The position numbers and the translations under genes are program-made. Of a DNA stretch of 64,000 bases, positions 52,732 through 61,130 are shown in pieces. Under the pieces are notes generated by a model. It had not been told where the DNA came from and searched no databases. It saw nothing but the letters and a program-made list of their open reading frames with translations. Numbering within the stretch: the stretch's first letter is position 1; every line of letters starts with the position of its first letter. The stretch is taken from the NCBI GenBank assembly GCA_903897145.1, contig CAIUAN010000048.1, forward strand, positions 1 through 64,000, in the 5' to 3' direction. The DNA comes from an uncultured Bacteroidia bacterium. Lineage in GTDB: Bacteria; Bacteroidota; Bacteroidia; Bacteroidales; Prolixibacteraceae.

Positions 52732-53682
52732 ATGCGTATGTTTATTAATACGGTCTCGCATTATTTGCCAGACCAACGTATACACAATGATAGTTTTAAA
52801 GATCTAAATGGTCTAGAAGATGAATGGATCTTTGAACGGACAGGTATTCGTACTAGATCAAAAGTTGATAGTGGAGAGAATGCCAATACGATGGCCGTTG
52901 AAGCTGTTACAAAGGCATTAAAAACGCTCCCTTTTGACATTAAAGACGTTGATCTTATCATTGGTGCTTCTTATACACCTTATGACACGGTTGCTACAAT
53001 AGGGCATGTGATACAACGTGAGTTCTCAATACCAGAAGCTCAAGTTGTGTATATCTCTTCTGCCTGCTCGTCACTTGTTAATGCTTTAGAGATTGTGGAA
53101 GGCTATTTTGCGTTAGGAAAGGCATCACGTGCCTTGGTTATCGCATCAGAACACAATACCATGTACAGTGATAACACCTGTGAGAAGAGCGGCCATCTAT
53201 GGGGTGATGGTGCAACAGCACTTTTTATCTCCGATGAGCCATTGGGTGATAAGCCTGGCGAGATATTGAACATTTACACCAGAGGGCTAGCGCATATTGG
53301 GAAAGGGACGGAAGCAGTTTATTTGCGCCCTGCCGAAGGTGGACTGGTGATGCCTGATGGACGCGATGTTTTTATGCATGCCTGCAATTACATGCGTATC
53401 GCCTTGGAAAAAACACTTGAGGATTGCAACCTTGCCATTACAGACCTTGACTTTATTATTCCTCACCAAGCAAATCATCGAATAATTGCTAATTTAATAA
53501 AGCAGTTCGATATACAACCTCAAAAAGTCCTTACTAATATTGAGCAGTTGGGGAATACCGGTTGTGCCAGCACAGGCATTTGCTTATCCCAAAATTTAAA
53601 AAATATACCAGCTGATTCGTTAGTCGGAATTACAGTTTTTGGTGGTGGTTATTCGGCAGGAGCTCTCCTAGTGAGATTCTAA
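52732..53682 (+). CDS. 3-oxoacyl-ACP synthase III (FabH-like ketoacyl synthase)
   Basis: A 316-residue thiolase-fold condensing enzyme. The triad is visible: Cys112 in SSACSSLVNALE, His in IPHQANHRII (about 245) and Asn in GNTGCASTG (about 275). FabH condenses acetyl-CoA with malonyl-ACP to start fatty acid synthesis. The active-site context NTGCAS differs from the common NTSAAS, and the pairing with a TetR regulator, away from other fab genes, suggests an accessory paralogue, perhaps with a different acyl primer. This is inference; housekeeping function is not excluded. Confidence 0.88.
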   Translation: MRMFINTVSHYLPDQRIHNDSFKDLNGLEDEWIFERTGIRTRSKVDSGENANTMAVEAVTKALKTLPFDIKDVDLIIGASYTPYDTVATIGHVIQREFSIPEAQVVYISSACSSLVNALEIVEGYFALGKASRALVIASEHNTMYSDNTCEKSGHLWGDGATALFISDEPLGDKPGEILNIYTRGLAHIGKGTEAVYLRPAEGGLVMPDGRDVFMHACNYMRIALEKTLEDCNLAITDLDFIIPHQANHRIIANLIKQFDIQPQKVLTNIEQLGNTGCASTGICLSQNLKNIPADSLVGITVFGGGYSAGALLVRF

Positions 53683-53684
53683 TT

Positions 53685-53692
53685 TATTTTTG
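53685..53692 (+). promoter_or_regulatory. Predicted -7 element for the isomerase-like gene
   Basis: TATTTTTG matches TAnnTTTG directly after the FabH-like stop codon. It gives a leader of about 35 nt before the ATG at 53734. Confidence 0.45.
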
Positions 53693-53733
53693 TAGCTTCG
53701 TATCCACGAACTTGATTTTTAAAAACCTTGGAT

Positions 53734-54597
53734 ATGAATCGACGTCAAATGATTGGAAGCGCTGCCGGTGTTGCAGCAGCAGTAGCAGCTGGTATGCCTA
53801 CCTCAAATGCATTCGCGGCATCTGGATCTCTAAAGCTGAAAGGAAATATTCATCACTCTGTTAGCCAGTGGTGCTATGGCAATATTCCGCTAGACGATTT
53901 TGCCAAAGCTTGTGCTGAAATGGGCCTTGAATCTGTTGAACTTCTTTGGGAAAAAGATTGGGCTACCGTAAAAAAATACGGACTTAAATGTGCTGTGGGA
54001 TATGCCACCGACTATGGAATTCCAAAAGGATTCAATCGGATCTCAAACCATGAAAAACTAATTGCTGATTTTGAGCGGATGATCCCAATTGCGGCTGAAG
54101 CTGGAATCCCGAATTTAATTTGCTTCTCTGGTAACCGTGAAGGTCAAGATGACAATGTTGGAATGGTGAATTGTGCAATCGGTCTTCGCAAATTGATGCC
54201 ATTAGCTGAGAAATATGATGTTACCATTATCATAGAGTTATTAAATAGTTATGGTCATGCCGACTACCAGTGCGACAAAACAGCTTGGGGTGTCGCTTTA
54301 TGCGAGATGGTAGGTTCCGAGCGTCTTAAATTACTTTACGACATCTACCATATGCAAATCATGGAGGGTAATATTGTCGACACCATTCGGAAAAACAGCA
54401 AATATATCGGGCATGTTCATACAGGGGGCGTTCCTGGCCGTCATGAACTTGATGATACGCAAGAGCTTCATTATCCTGCTATTATGAGAGCGTTAGTCGA
54501 GGTTGGTTACAAAGGTTTTGTTGGACAAGAATTTGTTCCAACTCAAGTTGATAAATTAGACTCGTTGCGCAAATCAGTTTTGATTTGCGATGTATAA
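53734..54597 (+). CDS. Tat-exported hydroxypyruvate-isomerase-like TIM-barrel protein
   Basis: From the ATG at 53734 the protein is 287 residues and begins with a twin-arginine-type signal (MNRRQMIGSAAGVAAAVAAG, then NAFAASG). An open TTG six bases earlier is less likely. The mature part is an AP-endonuclease-2-type TIM barrel of the Hyi/xylose-isomerase-like family: HHSVSQWCYGNIPLDDFAKAC, VTIIIELLNSYGHADYQCD with a metal-binding Glu, LKLLYDIYHMQIMEGN, IGHVHTGGVPGRHELDD and FVGQEFVPT. Cytoplasmic homologues isomerise hydroxypyruvate or ketoses with a divalent metal. The exported version is common in Bacteroidota but its substrate is unknown. Confidence 0.87.
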   Translation: MNRRQMIGSAAGVAAAVAAGMPTSNAFAASGSLKLKGNIHHSVSQWCYGNIPLDDFAKACAEMGLESVELLWEKDWATVKKYGLKCAVGYATDYGIPKGFNRISNHEKLIADFERMIPIAAEAGIPNLICFSGNREGQDDNVGMVNCAIGLRKLMPLAEKYDVTIIIELLNSYGHADYQCDKTAWGVALCEMVGSERLKLLYDIYHMQIMEGNIVDTIRKNSKYIGHVHTGGVPGRHELDDTQELHYPAIMRALVEVGYKGFVGQEFVPTQVDKLDSLRKSVLICDV

Positions 54598-54613
54598 CCT
54601 TTGAACTAATTTT

Positions 54614-55021
54614 ATGATGCACGAAGAGATCACCCTAACTACACCAGCGCTGCTTTTTTCTGCTATCTCGTTAATCCTGTTAGCCTATTCGAATCGTTTT
54701 ATCAGTTATGCTAGCTTGATTCGGTCTCTCCATGAGAAATTAAGCGAAAAAGAGAACGATGTTTTGTTGGGTCAGATAGCAAATCTGCGTAAGCGGCTAT
54801 ATTTAACTAAGTATATGCAAATACTGGGAGTTTCCAGCTTATTTCTTTGTGTCTTAACGATGTTTTTGATCTTTATTGGCAGTCAGTGTTTGGCCGTCTG
54901 GATGTTTGGCATTGCCTTGCTGCTGTTGATCGCATCTTTAGGTGTCTCAATCCTTGAGATTCAGATTTCAGTGCGTGCCTTAGACCTACACTTAGGTGAA
55001 CTTGAAAATCATAAACCATAG
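54614..55021 (+). CDS. DUF2721-family membrane protein
   Basis: The 135-residue protein has an N-terminal hydrophobic segment (PALLFSAISLILLAYSNRF), a charged amphipathic middle (LIRSLHEKLSEKENDVL) and two further membrane helices (about 74-120). This matches the layout of DUF2721 proteins. The function is unknown. It starts 16 bases after the isomerase-like gene and 47 bases before the CNNM/CorC gene on the same strand, so it may be part of one transcript. Confidence 0.75.
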   Translation: MMHEEITLTTPALLFSAISLILLAYSNRFISYASLIRSLHEKLSEKENDVLLGQIANLRKRLYLTKYMQILGVSSLFLCVLTMFLIFIGSQCLAVWMFGIALLLLIASLGVSILEIQISVRALDLHLGELENHKP

Positions 55022-55068
55022 TGAGCCTCAAATTGTATATCTTTGTCGTTAAGTTTAATTAATTCTGA

Positions 55069-56367
55069 ATGTTAGTAGACATACTTATCACGTTTTTATT
55101 GGTTTTCTTAAATGGATTTTTCGTCGCAGCTGAGTTTGCAATTGTAAAAGTGCGGGCTTCTCAGTTGGAACTAAAAGCACAAGATGGAAACCATTTTGCT
55201 CAAGTAGCTAAAAATATTGTTTCTAAACTTGATAAATACCTTGCCGCAACCCAACTAGGAATAACATTGGCTAGTCTGGGTCTAGGCTGGATCGGAGAGC
55301 CTGTGGTCTCTAAATTAATCATTGGAGTGATGTCAGCCCTGGGGGTTGAATTAGACCCTGAGGTAACCCATAAAGTCGCCTTGCCAATTGCCTTTTTAAT
55401 TATTACGATCCTTCACATCGTATTCGGTGAGCTTGCCCCAAAATCTATCGCGATTCAGCGTTCACAGCGCACCGTTATGATTATAGCGCTACCCTTACAA
55501 TTTTTCTATTTTATCTTCCGCCCATTTATTTATTTGCTGAATGGAACAGCTAACTTGCTTTTAAAGGCAGTTGGAATATCAAATGTTCATGGACAAGAAG
55601 TTCATAGTAGTGATGAATTAAAATATCTCGTTCAGCAAGGGAAAGAGAGCGGTGAGATTGAACAGGCAGATTACGATATTATAAAAAACGCATTCGAATT
55701 TTCTGAGCGAATCACCAAACAGATCATGATTCCTCGTACTCAGGTTATGGCTATTGACGTGGAGGATTTTCAACTTTCGATGGTCGATCGGCTTATCGAA
55801 GAGAACTATTCGCGAATTCCGTGTTATGCCGATTCGCTGGATAATATTGTTGGGGTTGTTTACTTGAAAGATATCTTGATCCTGCTTCATAAAAATGAGG
55901 AGATAAAAATCTCTTCAATCATGAGGAGCATATTGATGGTTCCGGAGACAAAATATATTGCTGATCTGCTAAAGGAGTTTCAATCAAAACATCAGCAGAT
56001 TGCTATTGTTTTAGATGAGTATGGCGGTACGCAAGGGATTGTTACAATGGAAGATATCTTGGAAGAGCTTGTCGGTGAGATTCAAGATGAATATGACAAT
56101 GAGACTCCATTTGTGGAGAAAAAAGGGGATAAAAATTATGTAGTTCTAGCCTCTGCATCACTTGATGATGTGAATGAACTACTGCCTCATCCACTCACCG
56201 CACATGAAGACTACGAAACAGTCGCTGGATACCTAATTCATAGATTGGGACGAATACCAAATATGAATGAGAAGGTAACATTTGATAATTATACCTTCAC
56301 GATTCTTAAGAAGAACAAAAACTCGATTATCTCAGCTCAGCTGGTAGATTTAGAAGCTGATATTTAG
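55069..56367 (+). CDS. CNNM/CorC (hemolysin C)-family membrane protein with CBS pair
   Basis: A 432-residue protein with an N-terminal DUF21 membrane domain (FLNGFFVAAEFAIVKVRASQL, GELAPKSIAIQRSQ). A tandem CBS pair follows at about 205-330 (IMIPRTQVMAID, YSRIPCYADSLDNIVGVVYLKD, IAIVLDEYGGTQGIVTMEDILEELVGEI), then a C-terminal CorC/HlyC FAD-like domain. Family members work in Mg/Co efflux or its regulation; the historic hemolysin name reflects TlyC and is not evidence for toxicity. It is convergent with the YgiQ gene, only 8 bases away, with no room for a separate terminator. Confidence 0.92.
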   Translation: MLVDILITFLLVFLNGFFVAAEFAIVKVRASQLELKAQDGNHFAQVAKNIVSKLDKYLAATQLGITLASLGLGWIGEPVVSKLIIGVMSALGVELDPEVTHKVALPIAFLIITILHIVFGELAPKSIAIQRSQRTVMIIALPLQFFYFIFRPFIYLLNGTANLLLKAVGISNVHGQEVHSSDELKYLVQQGKESGEIEQADYDIIKNAFEFSERITKQIMIPRTQVMAIDVEDFQLSMVDRLIEENYSRIPCYADSLDNIVGVVYLKDILILLHKNEEIKISSIMRSILMVPETKYIADLLKEFQSKHQQIAIVLDEYGGTQGIVTMEDILEELVGEIQDEYDNETPFVEKKGDKNYVVLASASLDDVNELLPHPLTAHEDYETVAGYLIHRLGRIPNMNEKVTFDNYTFTILKKNKNSIISAQLVDLEADI

Positions 56368-56375
56368 GGTCTATT

Positions 56376-58220
56376 CTATTTGTTCCCAAATAATTTCTGT
56401 TCTAGATCTGGACGGTTCATCTTTCGTAACTCTCCAATCAGCTCTCTTCTATTTTCTGGTTTATACCAGAAGAAGAACTTGCGTTGGGTAAGCTTCTTAT
56501 TCGCATCTCTGGCGGTGCTTATTTTCTCTAACGTATAGGGGTGATAGCCTGAGTAATAGATCACAGTTGCTAACGTCATTGGAGTAGGGGTAAAGTCCTG
56601 CACTTGCTCAAGCTTAAAGTCTAAACCTTTTGTCTCGGCAGCCAGCTCCGCCATTTCTGCATTCGTACTTCCGGGATGACTTGAGATAAAATAAGGGATC
56701 AATTGCTGTCTAAGTCCATTAGCCGCATTTACCTTGTCAAAGAATTTCTTGAGCTTAAAGAAGATGCTAAACGAAGGCTTGCGCATGATATCGAGAATCT
56801 TATCAGCCGTATGCTCGGGCGCAACTTTCAATCGTCCAGGCACATGATTGACAATGACATTCTCGAGGTACTCTTCATTTCCCTTGTTTACCTTTTCCTC
56901 TTTCGTCTTATGAAAGATGATGTCGTAACGAATTCCGCTGCTGACAAAAGCTTTTTTGACGCCAGGAACTGCCGATACTCTTCGGTATAGCGAGGTCATG
57001 CCACGATGATCTGTATCTAGATTACTGCATACATCAGGGAAGATGCAGGAAGGACGGCGGCATGCTTGGCACATTTCAAGGTGCTTTCCTTCCATCTTAT
57101 ACATATTCGCCGATGGACCGCCAATATCAGAAATATAGCCTTTGAAATCGGCCATTTGAGTGACCTCTTTAACCTCCTGCAAGACCGACTCTTCAGATCT
57201 CGAGGCAATAAACTTGCCTTGATGCGCTGAAATCGTGCAGAATGTGCAGCCTCCAAAGCACCCACGATGCGTGTTGACTGAATGACGAATCATATCATAA
57301 GCAGGTATGGCCCCTTTGTTGTTATAGCGTGGATGTGGGAGTCGGGTAAATGGTAAGGTATAATAGCTATCTAGCTCATCGGTCGTTAAAAGTGGATACG
57401 ATGGATTGATAATAATTTGCTTGTCTTTGTAACTCTGAATGAGCTTTCGAGAAGCCATTTTATTCGACTCTTCTTCGATATGCTTAAAATTCTTAGCGTA
57501 GTTAATCTTCTCTTTTAAACAAGCTTCATGTGAATTTAATTCTAATTCTTCCCACTCTTTATTTGTGGTGTAGGTGGCTGACTTGTCAACTATAAATGCC
57601 GTCTGAGGCACGTCCGTAATCTGGTTGAATGGAAGACCTTCTTTGACTTTTTTCACAAAGTCGACAATCGATTTCTCACCCATTCCATAAATAAGCAAAT
57701 CAGCTTTAGTGTCAACTAATATAGAGGGCTTTAGTTGATCCGACCAATAATCATAGTGAGTAACTCGTCGCAGCGATGCTTCAATGCCTCCTATGACAAC
57801 TGGGATATCTGGATATATTTTCTTGAGAATGTTTGAATACACAACCGTTGCATAGTCTGGACGAGCACCTGCGCGACCATCTGGTGTGTAGGCATCATTC
57901 GAACGTCTACGTTTATTGGCTGTATAATGATTCACCATCGAATCCATACATCCTGCTGTAATGGCGAAGAACAAACGAGGTTTGCCCAGCTTCTTAAAGT
58001 CGCGCAAATCATCTTGCCAGTTAGGCTGCGGAACAATAGCAACTTTTAGACCTTCGCGTTCTAAGATACGACCTATCACCGCTGCTCCAAAGGATGGGTG
58101 GTCTACATAAGCATCACCTGAAAAAAGAATTACGTCAGGCTGATCCCAACCCAATGCCTCAATTTCTTTCGTTGTGGTAGGAAGCCACCTGCTGCTTGAT
58201 TTTCTCTCCGTCTGTATCAT
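56376..58220 (-). CDS. ygiQ: YgiQ-family radical SAM protein
   Basis: From the ATG at 58220 the protein is 614 residues (the open frame reaches a TTG nine bases earlier). The radical-SAM cluster motif is GCFGGCTFC (CxxxCxxC) near residue 315, preceded by a YgiQ-type N-terminal domain (LPTTTKEIEALGWDQPDVIL, VIGGIEASLRRVTHYDYWSD). HVPGRLKVAPEHT and a SSHPGSTNAEMAEL segment follow. It binds a 4Fe-4S cluster and SAM; the reaction of YgiQ is not known. The C-terminal tail is shorter than in E. coli. It is divergent from the acyltransferase fusion. Confidence 0.92.
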   Translation of the reverse strand: MIQTERKSSSRWLPTTTKEIEALGWDQPDVILFSGDAYVDHPSFGAAVIGRILEREGLKVAIVPQPNWQDDLRDFKKLGKPRLFFAITAGCMDSMVNHYTANKRRRSNDAYTPDGRAGARPDYATVVYSNILKKIYPDIPVVIGGIEASLRRVTHYDYWSDQLKPSILVDTKADLLIYGMGEKSIVDFVKKVKEGLPFNQITDVPQTAFIVDKSATYTTNKEWEELELNSHEACLKEKINYAKNFKHIEEESNKMASRKLIQSYKDKQIIINPSYPLLTTDELDSYYTLPFTRLPHPRYNNKGAIPAYDMIRHSVNTHRGCFGGCTFCTISAHQGKFIASRSEESVLQEVKEVTQMADFKGYISDIGGPSANMYKMEGKHLEMCQACRRPSCIFPDVCSNLDTDHRGMTSLYRRVSAVPGVKKAFVSSGIRYDIIFHKTKEEKVNKGNEEYLENVIVNHVPGRLKVAPEHTADKILDIMRKPSFSIFFKLKKFFDKVNAANGLRQQLIPYFISSHPGSTNAEMAELAAETKGLDFKLEQVQDFTPTPMTLATVIYYSGYHPYTLEKISTARDANKKLTQRKFFFWYKPENRRELIGELRKMNRPDLEQKLFGNK

Positions 58221-58374
58221 AATCTGCAAAAATACATCAATTATTTAGGCTTCTGTAATCTTTACTAAACAATTTACTTACCTTAGTGTTCAATAGTTGT
58301 TGGTTCAAACGAAAAAACATACCAATTATTGGTCTCAATTTCCTATTTTTGAACTTTACCTTATTCAAAATTTA

Positions 58375-60171
58375 ATGAAGCTTGTTAAGCCACAAGATCT
58401 ATTGAAGATCAATCCTTTGATGCATTACCTAGGCGGCGAATATTTTGCCAAGTTGCTGATGAGACTGTTGCAGTTTAACCAGATTAATGATTTATATGAG
58501 AATATAAGTGATAAAAAGGGGATCGATTCTATCAATGGCATTCTAGAATATTTGGATGTCTCTCTTGATTTGGATGAAAATGATTTAAAAAAACTTCCTC
58601 TTGACGGCCCGTTTATAACTGTCTCAAATCATCCCTATGGAGGCATTGATGGCATCCTACTTATTAAACTTTTGTCTATGGTTCGGCCTGATCATAAGGT
58701 TATTGCGAACTTTTTGTTGAAAAAGGTAGAGCCTATAGCTGATTACTTTCTTGCTGTGAACCCATTTGAGAACAATCCAACTGCAGCCTCAAGTGTAGGC
58801 GGATTAAAAACAGCTTTGGATCATCTTCACAACGGCGGTGTTCTCAGTTTCTTCCCCGCAGGGGAGGTCTCTACCACCTATGCTTCATCCGTTATTACTG
58901 ATCGCGAATGGCTTAACTCAGCTTTGCGCTTCATTAAAAAGGCGAATGTTCCCGTTGTGCCCATTTATTTCCATGGTAGTAATAGTAAACTTTTTCATCT
59001 CCTAGGACGGATACATCCAGCCTTGCGAACGGCAAAATTGGCCTCTGAAGTGATCAACAAACAAGGAAAAACGATTAAGGTTCGAATCGGAAGCCCAATC
59101 TCGGTCAAAGATCAGGATCGATTTACCGATATTCATCAGCTAGGGCGTTATTTCCGTTCAAAAACATACTGTCTGGATTCAGGAATGGATGTTAAACATT
59201 TCTTTAATTATTCCTTAAAAGGTCAGCCAGTTCCTGAGCCAATTATCGAGGAAACGCCAAAGGATGCAATTATCCGTGAGATAGAAGAACTGCGAAATGA
59301 TCATCTGCTATTTACGATAAAAAATTATACTGTTTTTTGCACCCCTTCTCCTCATATTCCTTCGCTTATGAATGAAATAGGACGCCTGCGTGAGATCACG
59401 TTTCGTGAAGTTGGAGAAGGGACTAATCAATCGACAGATATCGATGAGTTTGATTTGTATTACGATCAACTTATTATCTGGGATGATGAGGAGCAAAAAA
59501 TTGTTGGGGGTTATCGAATCGGGAAAGGGCGTGAGATAAATGCTCAGTTTGGGTCTAAAGGGTTTTATATTCAGAGCCTCTTTAAGATGAAGAGTGGTTT
59601 TGATCAAACCCTTAACCAGTCACTAGAGCTGGGACGATCTTTTATCGTAAAGGAATATCAACGAAAGCCATTGCCGCTTTTCTTGCTTTGGAAAGGAATT
59701 CTCTATTTCTTGCTTAAAAATCCAGAATATCGCTATCTATTGGGTCCAGTAAGCATTAGTAATACTTATTCAGGTATCTCTAAAGAATTGATCATCCGCT
59801 ATATAATGGCTAATTTCTTTGATTATAAACGGGCCTCTATGGTAAAACCACGAAATAAATTTAAGGTCACTACCGACGACCCGCATCTTAATACGGCCTT
59901 GGAGACTATGACGCCAGACCTTCATACGCTGGATAGATTTATTGGAGATATTGACCAATACAATAGTGGATTACCCGTTCTGCTTAAGAAATATCTGGGC
60001 TTAAATGCAAAGATTGTTGCCTTTAATGTCGATCCGAAGTTCAACGATTGCATCGATGGGCTGCTTATTTTGGATATTTTTGATGTTCCTCGACATACCA
60101 TCGAATCGCTACTTAAGGAACTTAATGACACAGAACTTCTGAGTCGTCTGTTTTCTCCAGAAGAAATTTAG
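58375..60171 (+). CDS. PlsC-GNAT fusion acyltransferase (OlsF/GlsF-like aminolipid synthase)
   Basis: From the ATG at 58375 the protein is 598 residues; upstream the frame is open only to a TTG and overlaps a TATTTTTG promoter-like octamer (58344-58351). The N-terminal half (about 60-290) is a PlsC-type acyltransferase with SNHPYGGID (HX4D) and FFPAGEVSTTY. The C-terminal half (about 310-590) is an OlsB-type N-acyltransferase/hemolysin-like GNAT domain (REITFREVGEGTNQSTDIDEFD, ELGRSFIVKEYQRKPLP). This order matches OlsF-type bifunctional enzymes, which N- and O-acylate an amino acid to give ornithine or glycine lipids. It probably makes a phosphorus-free membrane aminolipid (inference from family). 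Confidence 0.85.
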   Translation: MKLVKPQDLLKINPLMHYLGGEYFAKLLMRLLQFNQINDLYENISDKKGIDSINGILEYLDVSLDLDENDLKKLPLDGPFITVSNHPYGGIDGILLIKLLSMVRPDHKVIANFLLKKVEPIADYFLAVNPFENNPTAASSVGGLKTALDHLHNGGVLSFFPAGEVSTTYASSVITDREWLNSALRFIKKANVPVVPIYFHGSNSKLFHLLGRIHPALRTAKLASEVINKQGKTIKVRIGSPISVKDQDRFTDIHQLGRYFRSKTYCLDSGMDVKHFFNYSLKGQPVPEPIIEETPKDAIIREIEELRNDHLLFTIKNYTVFCTPSPHIPSLMNEIGRLREITFREVGEGTNQSTDIDEFDLYYDQLIIWDDEEQKIVGGYRIGKGREINAQFGSKGFYIQSLFKMKSGFDQTLNQSLELGRSFIVKEYQRKPLPLFLLWKGILYFLLKNPEYRYLLGPVSISNTYSGISKELIIRYIMANFFDYKRASMVKPRNKFKVTTDDPHLNTALETMTPDLHTLDRFIGDIDQYNSGLPVLLKKYLGLNAKIVAFNVDPKFNDCIDGLLILDIFDVPRHTIESLLKELNDTELLSRLFSPEEI

Positions 60172-60331
60172 TCGCGTGTTTAGATCCTAATTCGTACCAC
60201 AAATTATACACTGAACAATCTTAAAACTCTCGTTCTAAGGATAGCGTTAGCATTCTCTATTTCAATGGAGGGTTAACCGAAAACTGATCGATAGATAAAC
60301 ATGGAAAAATTAGAGTCACTAGTTGAGTTTG

Positions 60332-61120
60332 CTATTTCCGTGACCCTTCAATCAGTTGAAGCTCTTTCTTTTTGTTCTCTAGTTTTATCCCATTAAACTC
60401 AGCATTGTCTGGAAGCTGTAGTTCATAGCTTTGTACCGTTTTAATTTCAATCTCGCCTATTGTAATGGTACAATTTAAGATGTGTCCGCCTTTGGTTTTA
60501 TCGTTCGCAAGAAAGTGAAAATGGTAATTGTCTAGGTTTACTTCTTTTAAATACGAAGGGAATTTAAATCCTATCAATGTTCCGTCCAATTTAGTCAAGT
60601 TAAAAACCCCTTGCTGCTTATAGGCCTCAATTAGCCGTTTGTAAGGCTTGGATTGTTTCGGTACGCTGCGGATTGAAATAGAGTCGAAGCTTCCCCTTAT
60701 GCGATAGACAGATATTAGATTTGGCTTAGTGATTAGTTGATCAAGGTATTTATCGAGTTCTGCCATGGTGAGTCGACGGTTTAATCTAATAATTGTATCT
60801 GGAGAAAAGTTGAGTGCGACAGCAAAAGGAGTAAGCGTACTATCAGGTACGGAAAGAATTTTTCCATCTGAAGTCGCTTGATAACATTTCCCATCAAGAA
60901 GTATCATTTCGCCATTGAGAGCATTAAAAGTGCCCATGCCAAAGTTCCCATGTTTTCTCAGTTCTCCAATCGTCAGATTGCCATCGTAAACTCCTTCTAA
61001 TAATGCACTCAGGGTAGAATATTGGAAAATTTTATGAGCTGGAATAGCTCTTTCTTGTCCCTTTGTTGAAGAGCAAAAGCAACCCAAGAGAATTAAAACA
61101 ATTGAGAGTATCTTTTTCAT
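60332..61120 (-). CDS. budA: Exported alpha-acetolactate decarboxylase
   Basis: A 262-residue acetolactate decarboxylase. The pattern TLSALLEGVYDGNLTIGELRKHGNFGMGTFNALNGEMILLDGKCYQ is strongly conserved, and the zinc site DNYHFHFLANDKTKGGHIL (His, His, His) is intact. The N-terminus adds a lipoprotein-like signal (LILLGC, Cys14), so it is predicted to be periplasmic or lipid-anchored rather than cytoplasmic like most BudA. It converts 2-acetolactate to acetoin, possibly scavenging leaked acetolactate; no acetolactate synthase or acetoin reductase is adjacent. It lies 10 bases after the dGTPase gene on the same strand. Confidence 0.87.
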   Translation of the reverse strand: MKKILSIVLILLGCFCSSTKGQERAIPAHKIFQYSTLSALLEGVYDGNLTIGELRKHGNFGMGTFNALNGEMILLDGKCYQATSDGKILSVPDSTLTPFAVALNFSPDTIIRLNRRLTMAELDKYLDQLITKPNLISVYRIRGSFDSISIRSVPKQSKPYKRLIEAYKQQGVFNLTKLDGTLIGFKFPSYLKEVNLDNYHFHFLANDKTKGGHILNCTITIGEIEIKTVQSYELQLPDNAEFNGIKLENKKKELQLIEGSRK

Positions 61121-61130
61121 TACGATGCAA

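Noticed and set aside
55069-56367. Hemolysin toxin
   Set aside because: The historic hemolysin label comes from TlyC; the DUF21-CBS-CorC architecture indicates a metal-ion transport or regulatory protein.
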